Below, piece after piece: positions 22,243 to 32,345 of a stretch of 64,000 bases of DNA. The stretch is from NCBI GenBank assembly GCA_002099365.1, contig MSED01000003.1, positions 2,356,001 to 2,420,000 of the forward strand, given 5' to 3'. The notes under the pieces were generated by a model, which saw only the letters and a list, made by a program, of their open reading frames with translations, did no database searches and was not told where the DNA came from. Source of the stretch: Phialophora verrucosa. Taxonomy: Eukaryota > Ascomycota > Eurotiomycetes > Chaetothyriales > Herpotrichiellaceae. A program made the translations under genes and the position numbers. The first letter of the stretch is position 1; each line of letters opens with the position of its first letter.

Positions 22243-22790
22243 CAGCCGCAGCACACGTCGAGAGATCAAGACGAGATTAAGAGCTAGCAGCACCTGAGTG
22301 TTCGGTATGCATTGAGAAGTTTATCAAGGAAGTCTTTATCGAGGATCGATGTCTCTCGGACATGTCTGCAGGGAGAACGCCGACGGCGATGCTGAGGCTA
22401 AAGCATAGATGTACAGTGTAACACACACAAAGTGTCCTTGATTCATGTCCAGGACAGTACATAGGACAGAGTACATACGCAGTGTAATAGGGTGCAGCGT
22501 ACAGAACACATCTCCACATGGGCAGTAAATTCGCAAATTGTTTCTTGTTTCTTCCTTCGCCGTTCCTCTTCCATAGAGACAACCGTCTTTTCGGGCGCTG
22601 ACGTTTGAATCAACTGCGTGTCTTGTAAAATTCTGCCCATCGCGCTCCGAGGTGGAGGGAGAACGATAAGTAACCAGGGCGTGATAGGGGGGTACAACAT
22701 CCTACGAGTACAGCCGACCCCACCTCCACGCTTGCCCGGTTTATTTTCTCCCCCGGAGTCGACAACCCTAGACCAGCGCCTATTACTTTA
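22243..22790. other. Intergenic region
   Basis: About 550 bp between the orphan gene (plus) and the 3' end of the acyl-CoA dehydrogenase gene (minus). Minus-strand frames here are short and unconvincing. I see no RNA gene or repeat. Confidence 0.45.
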
Positions 22791-24562
22791 TCATAACATG
22801 GCCTTTGGCATGAACTTCATGGCCTGCCTCACGCCCAGGTCGGCGAGGATCTCCTCCGTGCCCCCGAGGATGGCATCGAACTTGTACGTGCGGTGGAACA
22901 TCTCGATATGCTTGCCCATGCCCGTGGCGGTGATGCCGCGGCCTCCAAAGACGTTGACGGCGTCGTCGGCGATCTCGTGCGCCGCGCGCGTGGCAAACAT
23001 CTTGAACAGCCCGATCGGGCCTGCGAGGTGCTTGTTCTGCTCCGCGGGCGTCATGTTGCACATCTGGAACGTGATGTTCTCGAGGTAGTTCTGGATGGCT
23101 TCGGCGTGGGCTATCATCTTGGCGAGCCTGTTGAGGACAAGCAAAGGGGTTAGCGATTTTGATTGATTCCGCGGGGGTATACATGCATGTATGGTGTACA
23201 GGTAGGTGTGCGTACTTTTGCCTGATGACCGGCTCTTCGATCAGTTTCTTCCCGAACACTCTCCTCTGGTTGGCCCACTTGAGGCACTCTTCCACGACCA
23301 TGCGGCTCGAGCGGACGCTGAAGGTCGTGATCATCCAGCGCTCGTGGTTGAAGTTGGTCATGATGACTTTGAAGCCTTGGTCTTCGACGCCCAGGAGGTT
23401 CTCGGCGGGGACTTTGACGTTATCGAATTTGATGAACGCGGTGCCGGCCGTCGTCGAATAGCTGGTCTTGATCTGGGTCGTCTCGAGTCCTTCCTGTCGC
23501 TCGATCAGAAGCATAGAGAAACCACCCTTTGTTTTGACGCCGGTGACGAAATAGTCGCAGAAGTTGCCGTTGGTGATCCATTTCTTGGTCCCTGGCGATT
23601 GTACAGATTATTTAGCGGACATCTTCCTTCGGGGACAGGGGCGGAGCTTCACTGACCGTTGACGATATAATGGCTGCCGTCTGCGCTCTTCACCGCCGTG
23701 GTCTTCATGCCCGCCACGTCCGAGCCAGCAAATGCTTCCGAGATGGCCAGGCAGATCTTCTTCTTCCCCGATAAGCATTCTTCCGCAACTCTCTGCCGCA
23801 CGTGAGGCTTCGCGTGGTACAGCACCGCCGGCAAGCTGATGAGCATTCCGCCCAGATTGCCGTCGTTGAACGATCGCGTGCCCGTCCGACACATCTCCTG
23901 GGTGATGACCATTTCGTGGAAGTAGTCGAATTCTTCAGGTTGGACGGCCCCGTTCATCAGCGTGAGGCCTTTCAAATGTGCGCCAGGTCCCATGCGCATC
24001 GCATTAATCCCAAGTCGTCTACAAGGGCGGTCAGAGCGGGCAAAGGTAAGGCTTCCAGCAGCGGACAAGTGCACACGTACCCCATCTCCTGGATCATCTC
24101 GTCGCTAATGTACTTGCCGCTCAATTCCTTCTCCTGAGCTTCGGGCATCAGAACTGTCTCCACCCAGATTCTCATCGCTCGCTGCAACCGCCGATGACTC
24201 TCCTTGTAGTATGGACTCTTGAACTGGGACGCCAACCACATCGGCTCTCCATAAGGCACGAGACTCAAATCCCCGGGCTTTGGATATATGATCTGCGGCT
24301 TCTCGCCTTTCACCGTGCCGATGCATAGCGACTTTTCGTATCTTTGCAGAACTTCCAGTCTGTGCAGGTTGAAAAAGTCGGCCGTCGCATCTTGCCCGGC
24401 GACTTGATACAGTACCGTCGAACCACCGGGGTGAGCATCAGCGAAGTCAGTCAGGTCGTACACCTTGTTATCGATGATACACCATAGACTGTCGACAGTG
24501 TTGTTCCGGGAGACCTCTTCTTTGGCAATTTCACGGCTCATGATGGCGGTCGACGGCTTCAA
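22791..24562 (-). CDS. Cytochrome b5-acyl-CoA dehydrogenase fusion
   Basis: Four exons on the minus strand (24081-24562, 23657-24018, 23216-23591, 22791-23127) give 518 aa. Residues 8-85 form a cytochrome b5 heme domain with the axial-His motif DAHPGGS and a second His in FFNLHRLE. The rest is an FAD-dependent acyl-CoA dehydrogenase: N-terminal helical domain, central beta domain with CLAISEAFAGSDVAGMKT and YIVNGTKKWITNG, and C-terminal helices with GGRGITATGMGKHIE and a Glu-rich GGTEEILADLG end. Such enzymes oxidise the alpha-beta bond of acyl-CoA. In this fungal fusion the b5 domain may pass electrons on. The substrate cannot be predicted from sequence. Each intron (62, 65 and 88 nt) removes a frame change at a conserved point. 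The tail MPKAML is not a peroxisomal signal. It is divergent to nitronate monooxygenase. A second ATG at 24541 (MSREIAKEEV) is an equally good start. Confidence 0.95.
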
Positions 24563-25197
24563 TGGCCTGTCGACAAGGCCGCACGAATTCTTTAAAACTC
24601 TCGTGATCCATGGCTCTACCAGGTGAGGTCCAGATTGTGCTTACATGGGTCGCTCACCTCGGCTGTTCTGGAACGTCGGATTTATTTATTACTGATATGT
24701 GGGGACCAATCCATGCTCAACCTGTCCCAGCCCTTCCTTTAATAATCTGTTTGCAGCTACCTCGTACCTGCTGTGGCTAGTTCAAGTACGTACCGCAGTA
24801 GATTGTTTGGGGCGGTGTAATGGGGAGGCGCCGTCCAATTTCTTGGGGTTCTCGCCCGACAGACACCTTGAGTTTATACCGCGACTGTCGTGGTTAATAA
24901 TGGCGTCGATGCCGGCATTTACGGGCGCAAAGTACGGCCGTGTCTCTACCATTGTCCCACCGGAGACGTCTCGGGACTTACAGCACGCTGAGTGCTTTGT
25001 ACCTCGGGTCTTGCAGCTGAAGAGGCTGATCGATTCGTTGTGCTTGGGCGCGTTGATTACCTGGACCGACTCGCAGAAACAACCTCAATATGAAGGCAAG
25101 TATCGGCAGGTCCCTTTCTTTTCTTTGCGACAGATAGTACCGCATTCAACAGTACCGTTCACTTATCCACTCGTGCACATCTACATCTGCATCTGAT
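24563..25197. other. Divergent promoter region, b5-ACAD and nitronate monooxygenase
   Basis: 635 bp between two starts that point away from each other, so it should hold both promoters. A 165-codon plus frame (24699-25196) covers it, ending just before the ATG at 25198. It has no recognisable domain and I treat it as chance. Confidence 0.55.
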
Positions 25198-26366
25198 ATG
25201 GCTTTCGACACGCCCCTTACCCGCACGTTGGGCATCAGGATCCCAGTGTAGGTGTCACTCAGACTTCCTGGCTCCACTGCAGTGTTGTGTCGTGTCCATG
25301 GCAATGTGATAGCCGGTACAAGACATTGCAGCTGACTGAAGTTTAGTGTCCAAGGTGGTCTCCAATGGGTTGCATATGCGGAATTGGCGGCTGCCGTCAG
25401 TAATGCTGGTGGACTCGGAATCATCAACGCCCTCACGCAACCAAGCCCAGAATCCCTTCGTCAAGAGATTAGGAAGACACGCTCGTTGACAAAGAACCCG
25501 TTCGGTGTCAACCTCACCCTGCTACCTGCCCTTAATCCCCCTGATTATCCCGCTTTTACCCGAACCGTCATCGAGGAGGGCGTCAAGATTGTGGAAACAG
25601 CTGGCAACAGCCCCGGGCCGGTGATCAAGAAACTCAAAGAAGCCGGCATCATCGTTATCCACAAAGCCACAACCATCAGACACGCCAAAGCCGCCATCAG
25701 GCTCGGAGTCGATATCTTGTCGATTGATGGGTTCGAATGTGCTGGTCATGTTGGCGAGTCTGATATCGCGTCCCTGATCTTGAACAGTAGGGCACGTCAG
25801 GAACTTGGCAGCACGCCCTTTATCGCCTCTGGTGGCTTCGCAGACGGATATGGATTGATGGCAGCCCTCAGTCTTGGCGCTGCAGGTATCAACATGGGCA
25901 CTCGCTTCATGTGCACGGTGGAAGCACCCATCCACCTAAACGTCAAGCAAGCAATTGTCAACGGCGACGAACATCAGACCACTCTGATTCTCCGACGGTG
26001 GAAGAACACTAGCCGCATGTACAGCAACCAGATGACGGCAAAGACGATCGAAATTGAGACGACGAGCAAGACAGGCGAGTTCGCTGAGGTGGCTCCCGTA
26101 GTGAGCGGAGTCAAGGGCAGGGAAGTCCTTGTGGGAGGCGATATCCAACACGGCGTAAGTTGCTGGCGTGTCAGGCTTGCTTTCCCTACTGACGTTTGAT
26201 CCAGGTGTGGTATGCCGGACAAGTCATGGGATTGATCCATGATATTCCGACATGTGCAGAGCTCCTTGCACGCATCGAACGAGAGGCTGGAGAGATCTTG
26301 CTCAACCTCACAAGCTCGATCGGAACAAGTCAACCACAGCCACCAATGAACAAGTTATAGTGTGAG
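25198..26366 (+). CDS. Nitronate monooxygenase (2-nitropropane dioxygenase family)
   Basis: Three exons, 25198-25247, 25347-26154 and 26205-26366, give 339 aa. These FMN enzymes oxidise alkyl nitronates (for example propionate-3-nitronate) to aldehydes and nitrite. The first exon encodes MAFDTPLTRTLGIRIP, which joins to VVQGGLQWVAYAEL, the family's N-terminal FMN motif. Then follow AAAVSNAGGLGIIN, the active-site-type ECAGHVG with its His, PFIASGGFADGYGL, and the phosphate-binding GAAGINMGTRF. Without the introns the protein would lack the start and the C-terminal GQVMGLIHDIPTCAEL helix. The tail ends QPTNEQVIV, with no peroxisomal signal. The first intron (99 nt) has GCTGAC near its 3' end, and the second is 50 nt. 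It shares an upstream region with the b5-acyl-CoA dehydrogenase. Confidence 0.94.
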
Positions 26367-27583
26367 CCTCTAGGCGCAGTTGTTGCTGGCTTGATAGACA
26401 CCCCCGGGCATGAGATGACCACTTCGCCACGGTCAAGCTCCAAGTAGAATCATTCGTGTATAATTCCCAAACAGGGGTTTGTTAGCGCCGCCTCCTCTTC
26501 ACGGGTGTTCGAGACATATCCAATGTTCGGAACTCTTTGCAAGGTTTTTTTGGTCGAACCAAACCCATCATCGCCTGCGTGATTTGCGCGGATGAAAGCA
26601 TGAGCTGGGTAAGCTCGCCCTCCTGGCCTTTTCGTGGCTTGCCGCGGAACTTCGGCCAGTCTAACACGATATACTCGCAGCTGCAAATAGAAAAGCCACC
26701 ACAGACGTGTAGCTTCCGTTGCGGAACATGGATAAGATCTTCGGTCTGTGCTGCGTTTGTGGTTTTTTTTTCCCCCAGAGACTGCATAGCGTGGGTGTGA
26801 AGAATATGGATTCCCAGCCGAAGATCGAGGGCAATCGACGGATCAGCCTCGACATGACTCTACAGCCGCGATCTTGTTGCCGGTCAGAGACGTGTAGATC
26901 ACCAACGATGTCGTGCTGAAACCAATGAGGCCTGGCTCTAGACCATGGCCTCAGCCCGCCACGTCGACGCCACGTCGGTCGAAAAGCCAATGCCGCAACC
27001 CCACGGGATTGTTTTCGCGAACGCTATGGTGGCCATCGCATATGAAGCAACACCTACCTGCAAACACCGAATATCTAATGCGTGACCGCCCGTCACGCAT
27101 ACAACAAAAGCGGGGTTGCGAGTCCTGTATTGTGGCACGGCTGGGACGTTCCCAGAGTCCAATGAATTTCTCGTGCAGGCTCGATGCGCTTGAACGAGGC
27201 AGAAATTCGCACATGGCGGAGCTGAAATCGCATCAACACTCGCTTCACTCGACATGTTCACGGATTGCTGGTGACAGATCAGGCAACCGGAAATTCTCGT
27301 CGACAGGTACTGTATGTACACGCTTTGTTTCCGTACTGTCACGCCTCTGAGAACTGGACTTGAGCTTTCGCTCGCCTTGGGACGACTGAAGGACTAAGCT
27401 TCCTGAGAGCGGGGAGCCGGGGAGATGTGCACGCCGTCTTCCCCCGTGCATCGTTTGCGCCGCTGTGGCCCTACTTAGCTTAAAGACTAAAGCCACGACC
27501 TCCAGCAAACCCCAAGCGAGGTTTGATCCTGTTACCTCGAACACTCACAGAAGCGAAGCTATAACAGGTACCGAGCATGTACC
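26367..27583. other. Gene-poor region
   Basis: About 1.2 kb with overlapping frames of 60-145 codons on both strands, none with a recognisable domain. It precedes the carrier-domain relic and may be further decayed sequence of the same origin, but I could not find adenylation-domain motifs in any frame. Confidence 0.4.
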
Positions 27584-27880
27584 TTGCGGTGCATTATTGC
27601 ATTCACTCCACAGAGCCAACTAGACCCGGATGATTGGACCTCAAGCACGCCTCTGGGGGAAAGGCCCTCGGCCCTGGCAGCGGACAATATTGGGGCAGAT
27701 AACAGTTTCTTCCAGCTTAGAGGCGAGTCGGTTACGGCCATGAAACTGGTGGGAGAAGCCCGCAACATTGGCATCAAGCTGACCGTGGCGAACATTGTGC
27801 AATCCAGTCCTTGCGGATCTATCTAAGCTTCAGACTGTCGATCTGGAGCAGCTCAATGAGGAATCTTCTACAACAAGCTT
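27584..27880 (+). pseudogene. NRPS peptidyl-carrier domain relic
   Basis: The plus frame from about 27600 translates to IGADNSFFQLRGESVTAMKLVGEARN, followed by GIKLTVANIV. This is the phosphopantetheine attachment region of a nonribosomal peptide synthetase carrier domain, where the usual core is GGDS. Here it is RGES, with the acceptor Ser kept. A frame shift near 27800 is needed to continue with NPVLADLSKLQTVDLEQLNEE, the normal end of such a domain. Upstream, the helix normally reading L(W/Q)xxVLG is missing, and no adenylation domain precedes it. So about 90 codons of a synthetase remain out of context. It is a fragment, not a gene. Downstream sequence shows no condensation-domain motif I could identify. 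Confidence 0.72.
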
Positions 27881-27896
27881 GCTGGCTCAAGCGAAT

Positions 27897-28230
27897 AATG
27901 TCGTTCAGCTACGCCAATTGCGAAAACCCGCTTGGCCCGGAATGTGTCTGCATGAACTGCGTACATTCTGCATAAAGAGTCCTTGGTAAGTCGAGTCCTC
28001 AATGTCGTTTCAGCTACGCCATGAAAGCTTCGCCTTGTCCGACGTGCGTGGTGAGCCATGTATATCACAAAGGTGCCCTAGTGGAGTCGGTCCTGACCCC
28101 TACAGACTACAACGTGTGGCCAGGTCTTCATTATACGCTGAGTAACATCGATCTTCTGCGTAACGTGCACCATTTCTGTACGAACGGGACCGAGTGCACC
28201 GACCCCGTAATCTGCTTTCAGCTACGCCAA
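27897..28230 (+). repeat. Dispersed TTCAGCTACGCCA motif
   Basis: The 13-mer TTCAGCTACGCCA occurs three times, at 27904, 28009 and 28217. The first two are embedded in a longer match (AATGTCGTT, then CAGCTACGCCA). The shorter TTTCAGCT recurs near 28319, and within GGCATCTTTCAGCT near 29120 and 29285. Spacing between the first copies is about 105 bp and then about twice that. Function unknown. Confidence 0.6.
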
Positions 28231-29453
28231 CATGATCACGCTGGCTTCAATCCACTTTTGTGTGGGAGGTGACCAAGGATGTTGGATAGAACAGCTCAGT
28301 CTGTTAAGTCTAGACCTCTTTTCAGCTGCAGGAGAACGGTGGATCTTGACTCTTTCATGCGTTGTGTGCATGATAGGCGGTATAAAATTCCGTCAAATGA
28401 ATTTCGACCTGACCCAGGTGCGCCATTCGACGAATCCTTATCCATGCCGTACTCAACACTGATCTTGCCGCCAGCAATGTAAGGACCAGACCCCCTTCCC
28501 GTATATTTGGCATAGGGAGCCATGCTCTACGCATGTGCGATGAGAGTATTCAGCATGAAGTACAAAGTGTCTTCGGCTGCCTTGCCAAGAAGCGGTGAGA
28601 AGATTGTGATGCATAGGTGGATGTTTTCACGAAACCAATACCGATGCGAGGCCACAAAATATGCCTCAGAGACACTCCCCCCTGCGTATTACGATCGTCA
28701 CTTCGTGTGACAAGAGATGCCAGACTCCTCTGGATACACGATAGCGAAGGTGTGTCGACCTCTTGGATCGCAGCGAAAGGCAGCTGCGCGACTGATTTGC
28801 GAATCGGACAGGGCCCGGACACCAAGACCTCCCAGATCCTCAACTCGTCTCAGTTACAGATACTCTACAACATGACAGCCTGCTCGCGTCCTTACCCATC
28901 TGAGCATTCCAATGGGAGTGGAAATCACGATGTGAAATGGTCACTCCGGTTTCTGCCTTCGTCCAAGTATCACGCTGGTCTTGGTCAAAAGACGCCACTG
29001 GACAAGGCGCACTTCACGGGAATGCTTCACAGGCCAATTGTCGCAAAGAAGATCGACGAAATCACGCGACGACAGACTGGATCACAGTCGCTACGCTCGC
29101 TGGACCTACCTTGAGGTCTGGGCATCTTTCAGCTAGGATAAGTCAAAGCCACTGACTTGGAGCTCCTTCGATACAGTAGCAGCGCATAAGGAGTGGCAAG
29201 ATTCTGGACCATTTCAGCCAAGGACGATCAAGCCATCGAGTTGTCCTCTCGCCCTAGTTACAGAACACGAGCAGGGGTAGGAATCTAGGCATCTTTCAGC
29301 TGTAAGCCACTATCCTATCTCAATAGTTGCCTTTTCGGTAAGCTTGGATTGATGTATATAAATGAGTGCTTCGCAAACTTCCAAAATCCCGCAATCTTCA
29401 TCCATTCTCCAAATCAGCACCATTCAAATCTTTGGCGACCTACTTCAGCAGCC
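28231..29453. other. Gene-poor region before the lectin gene
   Basis: A 165-codon plus frame (28617-29114) and a 97-codon minus frame overlap here without recognisable motifs. The last 100 bp contain the TATA box and leader of the CVNH gene. The rest may be decayed sequence. Confidence 0.4.
29355..29362 (+). promoter_or_regulatory. TATA box of the CVNH gene
   Basis: TATATAAA lies 92 bp upstream of the chosen ATG (29454), a suitable place for a fungal core promoter with a short leader. Confidence 0.5.
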
Positions 29454-29783
29454 ATGAGTTTTACTTCCTACGCTAAGGACATCAGTCTTGAGAAGCAAGA
29501 CAATGGATACTGGCTCCATGCCAGTCTTGCACCTGGCGGTTCTGGCGGCTGGAAACACTCTTCCATTCTTCTTGACGACCGTATCGCCAATGACCATGGA
29601 AAGCTAGTATATAGCAGTTCCGGCGGAGGTTTCAGCAAATTCTCTCAAGACGTGAAGTTGCTTGATGACGGCAAGACGCTGTCAGCCAGGGTGGCAACTG
29701 GCGATGATCAACAGTGGCTCACATCGACCATCAGTCTCAACAATCTTATTGCAAACGATCATGGCAACTTCGTCTGGGCCTAG
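29454..29783 (+). CDS. Cyanovirin-N homolog (CVNH) lectin
   Basis: Single exon, 109 aa from the ATG at 29454. The frame opens 35 codons earlier, but that part has no protein character. The CVNH fold is built from two sequence repeats, and both are visible. One runs from ISLEKQDNGYWL to IANDHGKLVY, the other from VKLLDDGKTLS to IANDHGNFVWA, each with the family's L(D/N)xxIxNxxG element. Such lectins bind mannose-rich glycans and in fungi are mostly intracellular or unconventionally exported. There is no signal peptide. The protein has no cysteine at all, so it lacks the disulfides of cyanovirin-N itself. It sits in otherwise gene-poor DNA with a good TATA box upstream. Assignment is confident; the sugar bound and the role are unknown. 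Confidence 0.9.
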   Translation: MSFTSYAKDISLEKQDNGYWLHASLAPGGSGGWKHSSILLDDRIANDHGKLVYSSSGGGFSKFSQDVKLLDDGKTLSARVATGDDQQWLTSTISLNNLIANDHGNFVWA

Positions 29784-30183
29784 GAATGATAATGGAAGAC
29801 TATGGTACAGTGCCAAGTTTTGTATCATGACTTGCTTGCTGACGTTTGATGCAGTACTAGTCCTGGTGGCTCTGTCCACTGCAATCGGTCTTTTTTGGGA
29901 GGCGCAGAAGAGCCTACACAGGATTGAATGCTCATGATGCAGACAATGGAGATGGCATGCATGATCACAACACTCTCTATTCGATGGGTCCATAGCCTTA
30001 TCAATCTCAATTCATGCCCACACGCATAACTTACGATGTTGTTCATGCTGCTGATTCGAGCAGCCGAGTTTCCACAAGTAGCAACATGGTTCAGTCCGAG
30101 AATTGATCGCTGCTCAGGGATCGGATACGGGCCACCTAGTGTAATGGGGCTGATGAAGTTGCTGGTGTGATCAGGCTGACAAA
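29784..30183. other. Intergenic region after the lectin gene
   Basis: About 400 bp with no recognised gene. A 125-codon minus frame (29825-30202) runs through it without a domain. Confidence 0.4.
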
Positions 30184-30186
30184 GTA

Positions 30187-30338
30187 TCAGGAAGAGGTCC
30201 ACAGTCCCTGGGATCGCCCAAAGAGACTGAGAATCATATTTAGACGGGTATATAAGCTAAGAGGTCCAAGATCAGGCACGAATTACCATGATTCTCAGTG
30301 TTTTTGGGCGATCCCCAGGGCTGTGGACCTCTTCCTGA
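30187..30338. repeat. Near-perfect 51 bp inverted repeat (hairpin)
   Basis: The arm 30187-30237 pairs with 30288-30338 over 51 positions with about five mismatches, around a 50 nt loop. The outer end begins TCAGGAAGAGGTCCACAG and the inner end reads CTGAGAATCAT. The transcribed strand would fold into one long stem. It could be a very small foldback element or a source of small RNA. I see no convincing target-site duplication. Confidence 0.75.
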
Positions 30339-30341
30339 CAC

Positions 30342-31556
30342 CTTCGCGGTAAGGAAAGAAGGGGAGAATGGTAACCTAGAAATAGGCTATATCTACTACC
30401 TAGCGCGTAAATATAGCGGCAGGCCGTATTAAGACCGTTGTAGGTAAGGGCGACGTAGAGGGTGAGTGGGTAAGTGATTGGAAGGTCAGAAAAGTATTAG
30501 AGAGGGTGTGTAGCGAAGTGACGGTTTTAATAGCGGCATGGTCGAGGGTAATCCCTGTGAGTCCCGAGTAGATTTTCCTCTGCGGGAGGCAGCAACACCA
30601 ACGTATATAAGAGTGGCTCACGCATCTCGGGTCGACCTGAGAGCGAAGTAAGAGCACAGTCACGACGCGTTGATTTCGAGCGCTCAAGCGCGCTACACTT
30701 GCATACCGATGTGGCTATAGAGTGAGTGCTCGTAAAATCTCGTAGAACCTGCCACATGTCTTGCAGTAAGAAATGATGCGTACACCAAGTTGGTAAATGT
30801 ATCAAACGGATGGAAGATTGGCGCTGTGAATGGTGAAGGCTGCAGTTAGAGGTCACCATCGGTGTTCGGGGGCGGCGCCTTTAGAAGATACGAGTACTTT
30901 AATGCCTAAGTTAGGGGCTGGGCGCACACCTAAGTAGGCAGAATAGGTCCCCTTTCCTCCAGTAGATGGTGACGTTACAGTACGTAGGTGCTTCGAAAGG
31001 GCACACTGTAAGAACTTGTCACTGGAGACCATTTTGCTGTACCTTTCACCATCCCACGAGCGCCCCGAGATTCACGCGACAGTGCAGTCGATGAGGTCAT
31101 CCAGGCCGCAAATCCATGACCCATACGCACGTACAATTTGTGGGAGCCGTAGTCCATGCAGTGCACGAGCAAAGACGGCAGCTTACTATTCCACCAAATC
31201 CCCGGGGCGGCACACCGGCGTTGTCCCCCTACCGAGGTTGAAGCTTAGTGGGTGATGCAAGGTCTGCTCTTGTCGAAGGATTACTGATTCGCAAGCACAT
31301 CATCGTGATTCCGCCGAACAATGAAGCTTCAAATATCGTCTACGCTGTAAACTCGCTTGCTTGCATCGTCTGATACATTGGAGCTACACAGGACAGTACG
31401 CCGTTTACACAGCACAGCAACAGAACAGCAACAGAACGGAACGGAACAGCTGTGGCTGACAGTCTTGTCCAAATCCATCACCGAGCGTCAGACCGGGAGG
31501 AGTTAGCTTTACTGCCAGACAACCTCGACAACTCGCACTCGACACCGTGTAACAAT
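30342..31556. other. Intergenic region before the SDR gene
   Basis: About 1.2 kb. The part up to 30900 has long runs of small AT-rich words (TAGCGCGTAAATATAGCGG-like) on a mixed background and might be old mobile-element sequence, but no repeat boundary or protein remnant is clear. Near 31400-31445 a short AACAGAACAG-type tract lies upstream of the SDR gene. Confidence 0.35.
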
Positions 31557-32345
31557 ATGTCTCTGAACAAGCAGAACAAACCAGTCATCGCCCTCGTGGG
31601 CGCCGGACCCGGCATCGGCGAAGCCGTGGCCCGGCGCTTCGTGGCCGAGGGCTTCTACGTCGCCCTCCTGGCGCGCACAGAGGACAAGCTGCACAAGATG
31701 GCCCAGGGCATCGAGGCCGACTACGGCGCCGGCTCGGCCAAGTACTACATCACCGACCTGCGGCAGGAGCAGTCGGTGCTCTCGAGCTTCCAGCACATCC
31801 GCGCCGACCTGGGCGCCGTGTCCGTGCTGGTGTACAACGCCGGGGCGCGGCGCGTCAACGGCCGGCCCATCCTGGACACCTCGTCCGAGGAGTTCGAGAA
31901 CTTCACCAAGATCAACCTGTTCGGCGCGTTCTGGGCGACCAAGTGCGTCTTGCCCGACATGCTGGCCGCGGGCAAGGGCACCATCCTGTTCACGGGCGCG
32001 ACGGGCGCCCTGCGCGGCAATCCCGGCCTGTCCAGCTTCTCGCCGGGCAAATTCGGCCTGCGCTCGCTGTGCCAGATCATCACGCGCGAGTATCAGGCCA
32101 AGGGCATCCACGCGGCGCACATTATCGTCGACAGCCCCGTGGACGGCAAGTTGATCGGCGAGTGGTCGAGGAGGGAGTGGAAGCGACGAGGGCAGGAGGG
32201 CAAGCTGGACGATGTGGACGCCCACCTGGTGGCGCCCGCCGATCTGGCCCAGACGTATTGGTTCTTGCACACCCAGCCGAGGAGTGCGTGGACGCATGAG
32301 TTGGATGCTCGGCCCCAGGGCGAGAGCATGTTCTCGAAATTGTAA
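31557..32345 (+). CDS. Short-chain dehydrogenase/reductase with SKL tail
   Basis: Single exon, 262 aa. The start at 31557 (MSLNKQNKPVIALVG) places the Rossmann strand ten residues in. The frame continues 35 codons upstream without protein character. Seen: the cofactor motif GAGPGIGEA, the NAG motif in VLVYNAGARR, and the SDR core to about residue 230. The usual catalytic YxxxK is replaced by FSPGK, so the Tyr is Phe161 while Lys165 is kept. The Ser position reads TGATGAL. Some SDR subfamilies with an FTGAT-type segment share this change, so the chemistry may be atypical. The protein ends SKL, a canonical peroxisomal targeting signal (PTS1). The gene is strikingly GC-rich compared with its flanks, with strong third-position G/C. 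Neighbouring genes encode two more PTS1-like proteins. Substrate unknown. Confidence 0.9.
   Translation: MSLNKQNKPVIALVGAGPGIGEAVARRFVAEGFYVALLARTEDKLHKMAQGIEADYGAGSAKYYITDLRQEQSVLSSFQHIRADLGAVSVLVYNAGARRVNGRPILDTSSEEFENFTKINLFGAFWATKCVLPDMLAAGKGTILFTGATGALRGNPGLSSFSPGKFGLRSLCQIITREYQAKGIHAAHIIVDSPVDGKLIGEWSRREWKRRGQEGKLDDVDAHLVAPADLAQTYWFLHTQPRSAWTHELDARPQGESMFSKL

Noticed and set aside
24699..25196. 165-codon plus frame upstream of nitronate monooxygenase
   Set aside because: It fills the divergent promoter region and ends two bases before the real ATG. No motif, and mixed composition.
30342..30900. Possible RIP-mutated mobile-element remnant
   Set aside because: Some words look AT-shifted, but I found no ends, repeats or protein fragments. 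A RIP-index calculation would be needed.
31509..32297. 262-codon minus-strand frame
   Set aside because: Antisense of the very GC-rich SDR gene. The open frame is a by-product of G/C-ending codons, and the composition (Gly/Arg/Leu/Val) fits that.
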